Shown piece after piece: positions 34,618 through 43,918 of a stretch of 64,000 bases of DNA. Numbering within the stretch: the stretch's first letter is position 1; each line of letters opens with the position of its first letter. The notes under the pieces are model-generated. The model worked only from the letters and a program-made list of their open reading frames with translations, searched no databases and was not told the DNA's origin. The translations under genes and the position numbers were made by a program. Source of the DNA: an uncultured archaeon (GTDB taxonomy: Archaea > Halobacteriota > Methanosarcinia > Methanosarcinales > Methanoperedenaceae); contig CABMIB010000037.1 of the NCBI GenBank assembly GCA_902386135.1, forward strand, positions 1-64,000. The letters run 5' to 3'.

Positions 34618-34751
34618 TCGGTGAATAATATCTCTTATGATTATAAATCTAATGTGAGCGGTGTGAAAGTAATGGAGCGAGATTAAGAAAGTTTAATATA
34701 ACCAGAGCAAGATTAAACATATACAATCATTATATTCGGAGGTGAAATAGC

Positions 34752-34913
34752 ATGTGCAGCGTCGGTGATGCGTTCAATATCGAAATCCAGACACTTGAGG
34801 CGAAATTCTACAAGTGCGGTGACTGCAAAAACGAGTTCAGAGGCGTCGGGAGAAAAGTAATATGCCCCTCCTGCCACTCAGCCAATGTAAAACCCATGTT
34901 TAAAGATGAATGA
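34752..34913 (+). CDS. Small zinc-ribbon protein
   Basis: A 53-residue protein missed by length filters. After MCSVGDAFNIEIQTLEAKF it has YKCGDCKNEF and ICPSCHS, a CxxC-x16-CxxC zinc ribbon. GGAGGTGA 8 nt before the ATG is a strong ribosome site, and the stop overlaps the next start as ATGA. Tiny zinc ribbons of this kind occur in many archaea as transcription or ribosome accessory factors. The role here is unknown. Confidence 0.75.
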   Translation: MCSVGDAFNIEIQTLEAKFYKCGDCKNEFRGVGRKVICPSCHSANVKPMFKDE

Positions 34914-35371
34914 TCCCGTTAAATAATAATGAGATGCTCCTGCTCCGGGGAAAGGAAGGTACCCTTGGTATTGTAAAAGTAGGAGAGAACAACCAGTTTT
35001 TCCTTGAAACAGAGAAAGAGGAGATACTTCTGGCGCTTGAGCCTGATAACCTGCTTGTAGCCTCGGGTTTCGGGACGGATGAAAAGACCGTGAACGGCTT
35101 GAAATGCGTGCTTTACATGATACGCGAGGTGGGTTCGCCTTTCATTGTCCTGCCAAAGAACCATCCGGCATCAAAACGCCTTAAAATCGTGGTCTCTGTC
35201 GGGGACAGGACGCGGCTCAGTTGCAGCATAACCCCGGGGACGCATCCTGAGCAGGATATACTATGCGGCGCTGACGAGTTTGATGGAATGGAGATTCGCG
35301 GGGTAAAAGGGGGAGTGGAAATAAGCGACCTCATGGGAGCTGCGATAGAACGCATACCTTTTGAAGTCTGA
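34910..35371 (+). CDS. Conserved-looking hypothetical protein coupled to the zinc ribbon
   Basis: A 153-residue protein of unknown family, mostly beta strands: EMLLLRGKEGTLGIVKVGENNQFFLETEKEEILLAL, GSPFIVLPKNHPASKRLKIVVSVGDRTRLSCSITPG. No signal peptide or membrane segment is seen, so it is cytoplasmic. Its start overlaps the zinc-ribbon stop as ATGA, so the two are co-translated and probably work together. It may be one of the archaeal domains of unknown function, but I cannot name which. Confidence 0.65.
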   Translation: MIPLNNNEMLLLRGKEGTLGIVKVGENNQFFLETEKEEILLALEPDNLLVASGFGTDEKTVNGLKCVLYMIREVGSPFIVLPKNHPASKRLKIVVSVGDRTRLSCSITPGTHPEQDILCGADEFDGMEIRGVKGGVEISDLMGAAIERIPFEV

Positions 35372-35423
35372 TTTTGAAGTAATAATGTTGTGGCGCCCCT
35401 GCCCAGGGCACGCCACGTTTTGA

Positions 35424-35990
35424 TCAACTTCTGTACAGGTGGAGCGTCCACATCGACCCTGTATTGAAGCCGGGAAGCTTGAACGGGTTGAAAACGCTCA
35501 TGCTTGTCATCGCGCCGCTTATTGAATCCGAAGGCGCGCTCACAATCCTCAGGTTGCAGCCTGCGAGAATGAGTTTCGACATCGGCACATCATTGCTGAT
35601 TATAGTGCAGTTGCCAAGCCCCTCATATTCTCCTGCGTAATCTCCGTTGTCAAGAGTAAACTTGATGTAGAACGGGTCAGTTGTGAACGGCGGGAAAGCA
35701 AAGCTGACTATTCGTATGCAGGCAGTCGCATTTCCGATGCGGTTTATCTGGTCGTTGACAACAAGACCATCGCTGGCACGCGTCTGAAAAGACCAGAAAG
35801 ACGCTCCAAGTTTGGCGTTCACATCGAAAGGAGCTGCGGAACACACCGCAGGGTCGGGAGGCGTTGAGGGGTCCTCGATAGAGCGGAACTGTATGATGTT
35901 CTCCTCAGCCATGACCGGGGCTGATAGCGCTGGCAGGATAAAGGCTGCAACTATAAGCCACCAAGCGCCACGCATAATATTATGCTTCAT
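35424..35990 (-). CDS. Exported hypothetical protein
   Basis: From the ATG at 35990 it has 188 residues, with a signal peptide (MKHNIMRGAWWLIVAAFILPALSAPVMAEEN). The upstream start would add 17 charged residues before it and is less likely. The mature part is beta-rich (SFAFPPFTTDPFYIKFTLDNGDYAGEYEG, NLRIVSAPSD) with three cysteines. No family is recognised. It is convergent with the zinc-ribbon operon and stands alone. Confidence 0.6.
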   Translation of the reverse strand: MKHNIMRGAWWLIVAAFILPALSAPVMAEENIIQFRSIEDPSTPPDPAVCSAAPFDVNAKLGASFWSFQTRASDGLVVNDQINRIGNATACIRIVSFAFPPFTTDPFYIKFTLDNGDYAGEYEGLGNCTIISNDVPMSKLILAGCNLRIVSAPSDSISGAMTSMSVFNPFKLPGFNTGSMWTLHLYRS

Positions 35991-36113
35991 GTTTACTTTT
36001 CTGATATCGATGATATCATCTGGGGTATCCAAAACGTACATAATCTCACCTCAAACATTTTCAATGATTTTTCATGCTATTTAACTTATGCTCTAAAAAA
36101 GAAAAGATGAAGT

Positions 36114-36455
36114 CTAACCTTTTACCGCATTTCTCAGCGCCTCGATCGATGGCGGCGCTCCCACAAAAGCGCGTTTGCCATTGATGAATATGGTGGGAAC
36201 TGCCTGTACGCCGTACAGCGCCGCCTTTGCATAGCCCTGCGGCGTTGCTGTCGATTGCTCCACGACCTGGATGCCGGGAATCTGCATTGCAAGCTCTTTT
36301 GCCATCGAAAGCGCTCTCGGGCAGTGGGGGCATGTGGGTGATGTGAACACTTCGATAACTGCAGGAGGTTTTGGGGCCAGTATTTCCTGCTTGCGCCTCA
36401 TCAGCTCTTCAAGCTTCTTTTTCCGTATCTGTGCAAGCTCGTCGTCTTCGGTCAT
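36114..36455 (-). CDS. Thioredoxin/glutaredoxin-like protein with charged N-terminal helix
   Basis: A 113-residue redox protein. Residues 34-113 have the thioredoxin fold: IEVFTSPTCPHCPRALSMA with the CPHC active site at about 43-46, and a cis-Pro in GVQAVPTIFINGKRAFVGAP. The first 30 residues (MTEDDELAQIRKKKLEELMRRKQ) are a charged helix like the start of PDCD5-type archaeal proteins, an unusual addition. The start overlaps the stop of the gene before it (ATGA), which also encodes a thioredoxin-like fold. Confidence 0.85.
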   Translation of the reverse strand: MTEDDELAQIRKKKLEELMRRKQEILAPKPPAVIEVFTSPTCPHCPRALSMAKELAMQIPGIQVVEQSTATPQGYAKAALYGVQAVPTIFINGKRAFVGAPPSIEALRNAVKG

Positions 36456-36739
36456 GCCTTCTCCTTCCGTATAGCTGAGCGAAGGATATTTTCGTCTATA
36501 CTGTATGTATTTTTCCCGATTATCACTGCGGGGAGTTCCCTGATATTATACTTTTTAATTACCTCAGGATGGACTGAGGTATCGATTATTGAGAATTTCG
36601 CTCCTTCTTCCACTGCTATTTTCTTTACGGTGGCGGTTATTTCAGGTGTTGGGTCTTTCGACAGGACTGCCATGCCGCAGGTGCACTCGATGCGTTCGTA
36701 GCCGAGTTCTTTTACGAGTTTGATTTCAGTCGGGGGCAT
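36452..36739 (-). CDS. Thioredoxin-fold protein with CxC motif
   Basis: A 95-residue protein from the ATG at 36739 (MPPTEIKLVKELGYERIE). It has CTCGMAVL at about 19-26, a CxC pair rather than CxxC, then VKKIAVEEGAKFSIIDTSVHPEVIKKYNIRELPAVIIGKNTYSID, a thioredoxin-like pattern with a cis-Pro (LPAVII). The longer start at 36838 would add a 33-residue hydrophobic piece encoded by promoter-like AT-rich DNA with TATATAC, so it is less likely. It forms a two-gene redox operon. Confidence 0.6.
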   Translation of the reverse strand: MPPTEIKLVKELGYERIECTCGMAVLSKDPTPEITATVKKIAVEEGAKFSIIDTSVHPEVIKKYNIRELPAVIIGKNTYSIDENILRSAIRKEKA

Positions 36740-37021
36740 TTGGGCAAGATATTGTTTTATTTGGTTATTAGTTTTTATGATTTGTTGGTGGAAAAGTAAT
36801 ATTAGTATAAAAGTATATAAAAAATATAAGTATCCCAAATCTTTTAAACTGAGTTGGTTGAGCGCATCTTCAGGTTGTTAAGAGGCAAGCGAAAGGTAAG
36901 AGTGGTATCGGGGTAGAGAGCAGCAGTGCGTTGATATATCAGGATGAAGGGAATGGACAGGGTAAAAATTCTTTTCAAAAAGCACATATACCATAACCCC
37001 CTCTAAGCCACCCTGATAATC

Positions 37022-37453
37022 ATGCCTAATCGAACAGCAGTCTTAGAAACCGTAAAAGGAACGATAAAATTCGAACTCCATGAAAAGGAAGCACCGATCA
37101 CGACAAAAAACTTTATAGATCTCGCTAATAAAGGCTTCTACAACGGCTTAACCTTCCACCGCGTCGAGCTTGGCTTCGTTATACAGGGCGGCGACCCAAA
37201 GGGGAACGGCACGGGCGGCTCAGACAAGACCATCCCTCTTGAGATAGCGCCTTCGCTCACCCACAAAAAGGGCGCCGTGGGAATGGCACGCTCGCAGGAC
37301 CCGAACAGCGCAAGCTCGCAGTTCTATATCTGCCTTGAGGACGCAAAGTTCCTGGACAGGAACTATGCAGTATTCGGGCAGGTGACCGAGGGTCAGGATG
37401 TTGCCGCGAAGATCAAAAAAGGCGATAAAATCCTGAAGGCGACTATCCAGTAA
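37022..37453 (+). CDS. Cyclophilin-type peptidyl-prolyl isomerase
   Basis: A 143-residue cyclophilin. [52 protein letters not shown] and [16 protein letters not shown] are standard, with catalytic Arg in FHR and Gln in QGGDP. There is no signal peptide, so it works in the cytoplasm on protein folding. It is monocistronic and convergent with a lipoprotein gene. Confidence 0.95.
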   Translation: MPNRTAVLETVKGTIKFELHEKEAPITTKNFIDLANKGFYNGLTFHRVELGFVIQGGDPKGNGTGGSDKTIPLEIAPSLTHKKGAVGMARSQDPNSASSQFYICLEDAKFLDRNYAVFGQVTEGQDVAAKIKKGDKILKATIQ

Positions 37454-37454
37454 C

Positions 37455-38120
37455 CTAATATTTTTTAGTATACAGCGGATAAGCGAACCGCCATGTCGTC
37501 GGGTCTTTATCCCCGGCATCATCGAAATAGCCATAAACATTGACCTCCGCAACAGTTTTCCCTAAATTCTGGTTGAGCACCTGCTCTATTGTTTCCTGAC
37601 TCATCAGCTTGTTCGTCTGGGGCTCAAAGAAATACCATGAAGAATAGCCGAATACTGTCGATTTGAACGAGAGCAGTGCATGTCCTGAACCGTCTGTGAA
37701 CGTGATCGCCGCAAAATAGGCTTTATATCCGGCTTTCGTAGAGTCGTTGATCATATCCACTGTATACTGCCCGCATACATATTCCTCAGGCGTGTATATC
37801 CTTATATTGAGGTTGTGGGCCATGAACCAGTCCACATATTCCCGGTAATTCACTTCCACAGCCACGGATTTGTTCTCATACGCCGATGCATGGGTTTTCT
37901 CATTAAATTTCTGGATAATTTCGGCAGGCTTCGGTGTAGCAGCAGGAGAGCTGACAGTCTGGACAGGGGATATTGGAGGAGTGTTAAGAGACATGGGGAT
38001 AGGTGCAGGCGACGGGCTTACATCATGCGTGGTTGAAGCTGCCATCTTATCACCATCAGGTGCTGTGCATCCGGCAATTAGCACAAAAACAAGGAGCACT
38101 GGTATACAATATTTTTTCAA
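37455..38120 (-). CDS. Lipoprotein of unknown function
   Basis: A 221-residue protein with a lipoprotein signal (MKKYCIPVLLVFVLIAGCTAPDG; lipobox LIAGC with Cys at 18). A Pro/Thr/Ser-rich linker (about 30-70) leads to one globular domain (about 75-221) with YREYVDWFMAHNLNIRIYTPEEYVCGQYTVDMINDS. This resembles small archaeal extracytoplasmic domains, but no family is recognised. Confidence 0.65.
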   Translation of the reverse strand: MKKYCIPVLLVFVLIAGCTAPDGDKMAASTTHDVSPSPAPIPMSLNTPPISPVQTVSSPAATPKPAEIIQKFNEKTHASAYENKSVAVEVNYREYVDWFMAHNLNIRIYTPEEYVCGQYTVDMINDSTKAGYKAYFAAITFTDGSGHALLSFKSTVFGYSSWYFFEPQTNKLMSQETIEQVLNQNLGKTVAEVNVYGYFDDAGDKDPTTWRFAYPLYTKKY

Positions 38121-38250
38121 ATCTCCACCACCAGGTATTTTTCACGATATAATTCAGGTTATGTTATTTTTTATAATGATTGGAAGATATTTAAATGTAG
38201 CGGCGTTGGATTTTTTGCCTTGGGATATTATGAGTATCGCCTGAAAACTA

Positions 38251-38685
38251 TCAGAACAAAACATCCAGTATTATATGCAGCGCATTGGCTATTACAATTC
38301 CTACAAGAAAAATAAAAACATAAACAGAAGAGATCATTGTTTCGGGGGGAAGCGACCTGAACAGGAGATAATATACACTAAGAATTATAATACTAAAATA
38401 TATTACCCTCACTATTGCTCCGTACAGGATATTATGGGAACTCTGCCCGTGTTTGAACAGCCATTTATAAGGAAGCCATATGACCTTCAGCTTGCCCCAC
38501 CTTTTTATCGCCGTGCTTTCAATATCCAGGTCTGGTGTTATGAAATCCGTGCCTACATAGAAACCGATGCCCAGCGCAAGGAATAGCTTTAGGTCGGTGA
38601 TAACTATTTGCAATTTGAAGAGCAGGACTGAAATTACAAGGAACGCGAGGTAGTTAAAGACCCTGTGGGTATTATAGTCCGGCAT
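38251..38685 (-). CDS. Membrane protein, DUF2227-like putative metal-binding protein
   Basis: A 144-residue protein with three or four membrane helices. DYNTHRVFNYL at the start, GTDFITPDLDIES in the middle and HGQSSHNILYG after it give conserved Asp/His residues like those of the YdjM/DUF2227 membrane hydrolase-like family. The start overlaps the hemB stop (TAATG). The family assignment is tentative. Confidence 0.6.
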   Translation of the reverse strand: MPDYNTHRVFNYLAFLVISVLLFKLQIVITDLKLFLALGIGFYVGTDFITPDLDIESTAIKRWGKLKVIWLPYKWLFKHGQSSHNILYGAIVRVIYFSIIILSVYYLLFRSLPPETMISSVYVFIFLVGIVIANALHIILDVLF

Positions 38686-39662
38686 TACTTCGAAGCGATC
38701 TCTTTAGCTACGTCCTTTGCAAAATACGTAAGGATCATATCCGCGCCCGCACGCTTTATTGACAGCAGCGATTCATACACTGCCCTGCGCTCATCGAGCC
38801 AGCCGTTTTGTGCTGCGGCTTTTATCATGGCATACTCACCGCTCACATGGTACGCGGCGGTAGGCATCCCGAACTTCTTTTTTACGCGGTAAATAACATC
38901 GAGGTAAGGCAGCGCGGGTTTGACCATGATGATATCCGCCCCTTCCTCGATATCAAGTGCGACCTCCCGCATGGCTTCATCCGAGTTCCCGATATCCATC
39001 TGGTACGATGCGCGGTCGCCAAAGGCGTAGCCTGAGCCTGCCGCTTCCCTGAACGGACCGTAGAATGCAGAGCAGTATTTTGCAGCGTAGGACATTATGG
39101 GCACATCCTTGAAATCGTTATCATCAAGAGCGCTGCGTATCGCTTTAACCATCCCGTCCATCATCCCGGAGGGCGCAACGATATCAGCACCGGCGCGGGC
39201 GTGGCTTACAGCGGTCTTCCCGAGGATCGTAAGTGTGGGGTCGTTCAGGATCTCATGAGCTTCATTCACCACACCGCAGTGCCCGTGGGATGTGTACTCG
39301 CAGAGGCAGAGGTCAGTAATGACTATAATATCGTTCCCAGCTTCCTTCTTAATGGCGCGGACCGCTTTCTGGGTCACGTCGTCCTCACCATAAGCATGGG
39401 TTCCCATCTCATCTTTCTCTGCCGGTATCCCGAACAGGATAAGAGCAGGGATTCCCATATCCGCTATGCACTCCGCTTCATCTGCGATCATATCAAGAGG
39501 CAGGCGGGAGCAGCCCGGCATCGAGTTAATCTCCACAGGTTCAGTTATGGTTTCATCCACAAATACAGGGCAGATCAGGTCCTTGACATCAAGCTCGGTT
39601 TCGCTCACAAGCGGGCGCAACTTCGACGAGCGTAATCTTCGCATGCGTGTGATTGGGAACAT
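38685..39662 (-). CDS. hemB: Porphobilinogen synthase (delta-aminolevulinic acid dehydratase)
   Basis: A 325-residue enzyme that joins two 5-aminolevulinate molecules to porphobilinogen, for heme, F430 and corrinoid synthesis. The zinc-site motif [14 protein letters not shown] (about 118-131) is complete. Active-site lysines lie in [15 protein letters not shown] and [11 protein letters not shown]. Other hem genes are not adjacent. It is followed by a membrane protein gene in a 1-base overlap. Confidence 0.96.
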   Translation of the reverse strand: MFPITRMRRLRSSKLRPLVSETELDVKDLICPVFVDETITEPVEINSMPGCSRLPLDMIADEAECIADMGIPALILFGIPAEKDEMGTHAYGEDDVTQKAVRAIKKEAGNDIIVITDLCLCEYTSHGHCGVVNEAHEILNDPTLTILGKTAVSHARAGADIVAPSGMMDGMVKAIRSALDDNDFKDVPIMSYAAKYCSAFYGPFREAAGSGYAFGDRASYQMDIGNSDEAMREVALDIEEGADIIMVKPALPYLDVIYRVKKKFGMPTAAYHVSGEYAMIKAAAQNGWLDERRAVYESLLSIKRAGADMILTYFAKDVAKEIASK

Positions 39663-39763
39663 ACGTGATTTTATTAAACGGAAAGTACTTAACGATTACT
39701 GAAAGCATTCAGGACAGCGTAAAGAATATGAATTATGAATGTTTTTATGAGAAGTGTGATAAA

Positions 39764-40783
39764 ATGACGACTAGGAAAATTCTTGTTTATTTTCTGATAA
39801 TGCTGCTGACCGTATATCCGGTTTCAGCAGCCCAGGTAGCCCTTAACAGATGGGTATTGAACGTAACACTGCATGACGACGGGGTTGTTGAAGAGGTCAT
39901 TCAGGCTGAATTCGACAACAACGGCTCTTCACCCCTTGAAGGTTTTTCGTTTACATCTCCTGTACCCGGAGTTGAAATAGAAGACAACCAGAGTACCGGA
40001 GTCACGGTCAGCAGCGAGGGTGGCATGAGTTTTAATTCCCCGGGCGTGAAACAACAAATCGTCTCGGGTAAAGCAAATATAATTGTCACTTTTGATAAGC
40101 CGGTCGAAGCAGGAAAGAAATGGAACGGGCGTATTGGTCTCAAAGCTGCAAACTGGGCGGTAAAACAAGATTCGAATTATTCGATAGATATACCAGTTAA
40201 TTCGCCCCAGGCTGTTTCTTCAGGAAAAAGCGCTGATGTTTCAGTACCCGCGGATGCCGATATCAGAGCCCAGGTCTTCCTTCCGGAATCTGTTGAAGTA
40301 ACATCGGTCACGCCAACACCTTTCAGGATACTGTTCCAGTACGACCGCATGGTCCCAACATGGTCTCCCGATAAACTGCATATAGGGGACACTATCAGCA
40401 TAAAAAGCTCGTACTCAAGTGTATTAAATAAGATAACCGGAACGGATATAAAATGGAGGGAATTAAAAGCCCGGATTAACGAAGCAGAAAAGAAAGGGAC
40501 AGATGTTTCAGAAGCAAAGACTCACCTGAATAATGCTGAGGATTACAACACCAATCAGGCGCTACAGTCATACTGGAAAAAAGATTATACTGCTGCCCTG
40601 GAATCTAATGCACATGCCAACGATGAATTGAACCAGACTGAGAACAGCCTTTCAGGGGTAGCAAAAGAAAACCCCCAACTGACCGGGAACCAGCCGGCTG
40701 AGACATCAAAAACACCGGGCTTTGGCGCTCCAGCCGCAATATTCATATTAACGCTGGCTTACCTGGTCATCAGGAGAAAATAA
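39764..40783 (+). CDS. Surface protein with PGF-CTERM-like sorting signal
   Basis: From the ATG at 39764 it has 339 residues; the start 111 nt upstream adds a non-signal-like sequence and is less likely. The signal peptide is MTTRKILVYFLIMLLTVYPVSAAQ. A beta domain (about 20-185, RWVLNVTLHDDGVVEEVIQ) is followed by a helical linker (KARINEAEKKGTDVSEAKTHLN). The C-terminus TPGFGAPAAIFILTLAYLVIRRK matches a PGF-CTERM signal: PGF motif, membrane helix, basic end, processed by archaeosortase. It is probably anchored to the cell surface through a lipid. Confidence 0.75.
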   Translation: MTTRKILVYFLIMLLTVYPVSAAQVALNRWVLNVTLHDDGVVEEVIQAEFDNNGSSPLEGFSFTSPVPGVEIEDNQSTGVTVSSEGGMSFNSPGVKQQIVSGKANIIVTFDKPVEAGKKWNGRIGLKAANWAVKQDSNYSIDIPVNSPQAVSSGKSADVSVPADADIRAQVFLPESVEVTSVTPTPFRILFQYDRMVPTWSPDKLHIGDTISIKSSYSSVLNKITGTDIKWRELKARINEAEKKGTDVSEAKTHLNNAEDYNTNQALQSYWKKDYTAALESNAHANDELNQTENSLSGVAKENPQLTGNQPAETSKTPGFGAPAAIFILTLAYLVIRRK

Positions 40784-40944
40784 GCCTTTACTCCCTTATT
40801 TCGGATTGGCTGGAAATGCTGATGATGTAGATGTAGGTGAGGTTTCTCACTGGAATTTTTGCGCAATGTTTAAATACTATCCTCATGATGATGAAACCTA
40901 ACGAAAGACCTAATCAAAGTAAAAACAATCAATAGGAGGTAAAT

Positions 40945-41148
40945 ATGGCAAAAATAATGCATGCGCAGACTGTTCTTACGGTCGACGACATCGAAGCCCT
41001 GAAGCAGAAAACGGGCGAGAGCAGTACCAAGGATGCGCTGGCTAAAGCGGTAACGCATTATCTTGAATGTGAATATACGCAAGTAGAAGATATGTGGGCC
41101 AAGAAGCTTGAAAAAGTTGTCAAGCGCAAAAGAAAAGAAGACGAGTAA
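40945..41148 (+). CDS. Small conserved protein (DUF5371-like)
   Basis: A 67-residue protein with AGGAGGT 6 nt before the ATG. The sequence MAKIMHAQTVLTVDDIEALK then GESSTKDALAKAVTHYLEC resembles a ribbon-helix-helix type strand and helix. I recall it as a short Methanosarcinales protein of type DUF5371, but this name is from memory. The basic C-terminus (KKLEKVVKRKRKEDE) fits DNA binding. It is probably a small regulator; no partner gene is close. Confidence 0.6.
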   Translation: MAKIMHAQTVLTVDDIEALKQKTGESSTKDALAKAVTHYLECEYTQVEDMWAKKLEKVVKRKRKEDE

Positions 41149-41210
41149 ACCGATCCAATGGATGGCTGATGCCGGCTGTTTTACTGGTGATAATGGGGTT
41201 TTGACCGTTA

Positions 41211-42287
41211 TTACAGCCGCATCCTTCCTATAACCAGGAAATCAACCCGGGAGTCCACGGCTGCATATATCATTTCTTTCCTTACGCTGTTGGCGAGCCG
41301 CACAGCGCGTGAGAGCTGTTGCAGCGAAAAAACGTGGTCATGCGCTATAGCATGTATCAAGTAATCCGAATGGGGCAGGCTTGAAATATCCTCTATGTCT
41401 TTGTAAACGCGAAAATGCGTTCCGAATTTGAACCCGGTTTTGGGGACAAGCCCGCTATTTCGCAACTGCTCATAAACTTTATATTTTATCGCGAAATCAT
41501 TTTCAATATCAGATGCGATCCTTAAAAATCCTGCAATATCCAGTGCCTCATGGTTTCTCTGTTCAATACCCAGGACACCTTTGCTCAACAGGTAGCAGGA
41601 TTCAACAAGCGACATTTGCAGGTGCCCTTCATCCATAGGTTTGCCAAAAAACCCTTTGTTATGGAGCAAGCCTGATACATCGGAGTCCCAGACCATTACC
41701 CTGTCTTCAAGAAGGCTTGCTACTGATAGTGAGCTGTCCAGCCTTAATTCGCAGGAACCCGACAGGAGCGTTTTTTTCACCTCGTAATAGGTGATATCGC
41801 TCTCCTCGTCCACGATTGCCAGGACCAGCCTTTTCTTTAAATTCTCCACGGTATCAAGATGCTTTCTCAGCTCTGAAAGCAATAGTGGTATCCTCTCCGA
41901 GGTTACGAACACAAAGAATTCGGCAGGCGTCTTCCCCGGATGCCCGCCGCGCGGATATACCCTGAAACCGGTAACCGAAGGCTGAAGATAATATCCCCTT
42001 TCTCTCAGGTCTTTGTAAACCACATACGATAATTCAAAATTTTTTGCTATAGAAGAAGCTTTAAGGAAAAATTGTTTAAAACCAAGCTCCTTACCTTCGG
42101 ATTTAACTGTTATCTTCCCCGTGTACATAAGGTACGCACTTTCAGTGAGAGATAGCTCAAGAGAATCAGCCCTGGGACGCCCGTAAAAACTCGTGTCGTA
42201 TAGTCCCTCGATCGCCTGTCCGTCCAGTATTACTTTATCTTCTGTTAATTTTCCGGATAATGTCATATTCATCTCAGATATCTTCAA
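41211..42287 (-). CDS. endA: tRNA-splicing endonuclease, double-repeat form
   Basis: A 358-residue EndA of the long (alpha-2) type in which two endonuclease repeats are fused. The N-terminal repeat (about 1-165) contains FELSYVVYKDLRERGYYLQPS. The C-terminal catalytic repeat has KFGTHFRVYKD (Tyr), SDYLIHAIAHDHVF (His) and RLANSVRKEMIYAAVD (Lys). It removes introns from tRNA precursors. It overlaps the DUF192 gene upstream by 14 nt. Such fused forms are known in Methanosarcinales, haloarchaea and Archaeoglobus. Confidence 0.95.
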   Translation of the reverse strand: MKISEMNMTLSGKLTEDKVILDGQAIEGLYDTSFYGRPRADSLELSLTESAYLMYTGKITVKSEGKELGFKQFFLKASSIAKNFELSYVVYKDLRERGYYLQPSVTGFRVYPRGGHPGKTPAEFFVFVTSERIPLLLSELRKHLDTVENLKKRLVLAIVDEESDITYYEVKKTLLSGSCELRLDSSLSVASLLEDRVMVWDSDVSGLLHNKGFFGKPMDEGHLQMSLVESCYLLSKGVLGIEQRNHEALDIAGFLRIASDIENDFAIKYKVYEQLRNSGLVPKTGFKFGTHFRVYKDIEDISSLPHSDYLIHAIAHDHVFSLQQLSRAVRLANSVRKEMIYAAVDSRVDFLVIGRMRL

Positions 42288-42603
42288 ACTCCATTTGCCC
42301 GCCTATCGAAAGATTGTATCTTTCAACTGAGCCGGCGTGCGTCTCAATAACGTATTTTACGTTCTTCATGGCTTTATGCCCGGTCCAGGGGTTTAACCTG
42401 GAAAGCCCTGCAATCTTCTTTTCATTGTTTAAAAAGATAACGTCGATGGGGGACCGCATAAATAGCATGTGTACATTAACTGAAGTGGGCTTCCCCAGTA
42501 CGAATATCATCGCATAACCGGGCGGGATATGCCTGCGGAACATCAGGCCCAGCGTCTGGCTCACTACCGTCCTTGCAAATTCGACATTCTCTGCAATCGC
42601 CAT
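42274..42603 (-). CDS. DUF192 family protein
   Basis: A 109-residue protein from the ATG at 42603; the longer frame upstream is promoter DNA. The pattern [50 protein letters not shown], then [34 protein letters not shown], is typical of DUF192 (YceD-like barrel, COG1430). No biochemical function is established. No signal peptide is present, unlike many bacterial relatives. It is the first gene of an operon with endA. Confidence 0.85.
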   Translation of the reverse strand: MAIAENVEFARTVVSQTLGLMFRRHIPPGYAMIFVLGKPTSVNVHMLFMRSPIDVIFLNNEKKIAGLSRLNPWTGHKAMKNVKYVIETHAGSVERYNLSIGGQMEFEDI

Positions 42604-42686
42604 ACCATTATATTTTAATATGTGGAGCATCAAGAAGTTATATAACTCTCTTGCGTAATATAAGAATGGAGGTATTAATCCAACAA

Positions 42687-42995
42687 ATGAGTTCAGAAAT
42701 GTGTACTGTCTGCGGACTGCCAAAAGAACTTTGCATATGCGAAGAAGTGGCAAAAGAGCAGCAGAGAATAATAGTAAAGGTAGATACGAGAAAATACAAG
42801 AAGGAAGTCACGGTGATAGAGGGTCTTAACCCCACTGAGATTAACCTGCAGGAGCTAACGAGCTATCTGAAGTCCAAATTCGCCTGCGGCGGAACGATAA
42901 AAGATAATGTTATCGAGCTCCAGGGAAATCATAGGAACCGGATGAAAGCTGTTCTTATCCAGAAAGGCTTCTCTCCGGAACAGATAAAAGTGTAA
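42687..42995 (+). CDS. Translation initiation factor aIF1 (SUI1)
   Basis: A 102-residue protein: short Cys-rich start ([15 protein letters not shown], a possible zinc knuckle), then the SUI1 domain with [46 protein letters not shown]. aIF1 binds the 30S subunit and checks start-codon choice. The ATG at 42687 fits the known archaeal length; a Met 21 nt earlier is possible, and the GGAGGT at about 42668 lies 13 nt away, a long spacing. Confidence 0.93.
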   Translation: MSSEMCTVCGLPKELCICEEVAKEQQRIIVKVDTRKYKKEVTVIEGLNPTEINLQELTSYLKSKFACGGTIKDNVIELQGNHRNRMKAVLIQKGFSPEQIKV

Positions 42996-43052
42996 ATCTT
43001 ATTTTAAGTATAATATATTTTTTGAAAAATATACAGAAATCCAAAAATCAGA

Positions 43053-43079
43053 AAGGAAGTGAAAAAAAATCACTTCCTT
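43053..43079. terminator. Bidirectional hairpin terminator
   Basis: A perfect 10-bp stem, AAGGAAGTGA paired with TCACTTCCTT, with a 7-A loop, lies between the convergent aIF1 and mtd genes. It is followed on either strand by A/T-rich sequence. It may terminate both transcripts. Confidence 0.55.
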
Positions 43080-43090
43080 AAAATCCTGTT

Positions 43091-43918
43091 TTACTGGGGT
43101 TTCTCAAGAAGTTTTGTCTTGGTCAGCAGTCTTCCATCCTTTGCATGTGGTTTTCTGAGGATGGAGTCATTCGCTTTCTCCATTTCACGAGCTTCATCTG
43201 CGAGCCTTGCTGCTGCGCGCATAGCCTCATGTCCTGCGGCTGCTGCAGTTGCGATCTGGTCTACCTCTTTAAGTACAAAGCAGGCGGGGAAATCGATTTC
43301 CGCAACCTTGGTAGCTATGTGGAGGGCTGCCAGCGCCTTGGCTTTTGCGTATGGGTTTGAAAACCCGGCGCTCTCGACGCATTTCTCTGGCTTTGCAAGG
43401 ATCTTTGGAAGCGCCGGGGGCTTTGTTCCGGCTGCGACCTGGTCTATTACCTTGTCGATCTCTGTCTGGACAAGCCTTATTGCGCCGCCTATGGACAGCA
43501 CCTTGAGTGCATCACTATTGAATGATGCCATCTCGACGGGGTCAAGGAATTCCCTTTTTGCCCCTATTAACGGGTCAACGGGCAGTATAATGTAGCCAAA
43601 GCCTGCCTGTTCCAGTTTCTCCCTGTCCTCTTTCTTGGTCGGACCGTCTGAGACCACTATCACCGGAGTACCTTTCCAGACATCCCGCGCCGCCGTCGGG
43701 CCAGGTGCGCTTGAGTTGGGGCTTATCATGACAACGAAGTCCGGTCCCCAGTTCTTGAAAGAGGCTGTTTCCTGCGCCTCATCCTTCCCCATCTTGGCGC
43801 CTGTTCCGAATACACGTACTGCAATTCCCTCTCTGGCTGCGATCTCATCAAGTAACAGGTCGATTACCTGCGAGGTGCCGAGATTTCCAAGTTTTATGAA
43901 TCCTACTTTAACGACCAT
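43091..43918 (-). CDS. mtd: F420-dependent methylenetetrahydromethanopterin dehydrogenase
   Basis: A 275-residue enzyme of the C1 pathway that interconverts methylene- and methenyl-tetrahydromethanopterin with coenzyme F420. VKVGFIKLGNLGTSQVIDLLLDE, FVVMISPNSSAPGPTAAR and PVIVVSDGPTKKEDREKLEQAGFGYIILPVDPLIGAKREFLDP are characteristic. It works in methanogenesis, or in reverse in methane oxidation. The gene is monocistronic. It is the strongest single sign in the window that the host is a methanogen or methanotrophic archaeon. Confidence 0.97.
   Translation of the reverse strand: MVVKVGFIKLGNLGTSQVIDLLLDEIAAREGIAVRVFGTGAKMGKDEAQETASFKNWGPDFVVMISPNSSAPGPTAARDVWKGTPVIVVSDGPTKKEDREKLEQAGFGYIILPVDPLIGAKREFLDPVEMASFNSDALKVLSIGGAIRLVQTEIDKVIDQVAAGTKPPALPKILAKPEKCVESAGFSNPYAKAKALAALHIATKVAEIDFPACFVLKEVDQIATAAAAGHEAMRAAARLADEAREMEKANDSILRKPHAKDGRLLTKTKLLEKPQ

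Noticed and set aside
36740-36838. Hydrophobic N-terminal extension of the CxC thioredoxin-like protein
   Set aside because: The DNA is AT-rich with TATATAC elements and looks like the promoter, not a signal peptide.
41150-41210. Terminator hairpin between the DUF5371-like gene and endA
   Set aside because: Only a weak GCCGG pairing was seen, with no stable stem.
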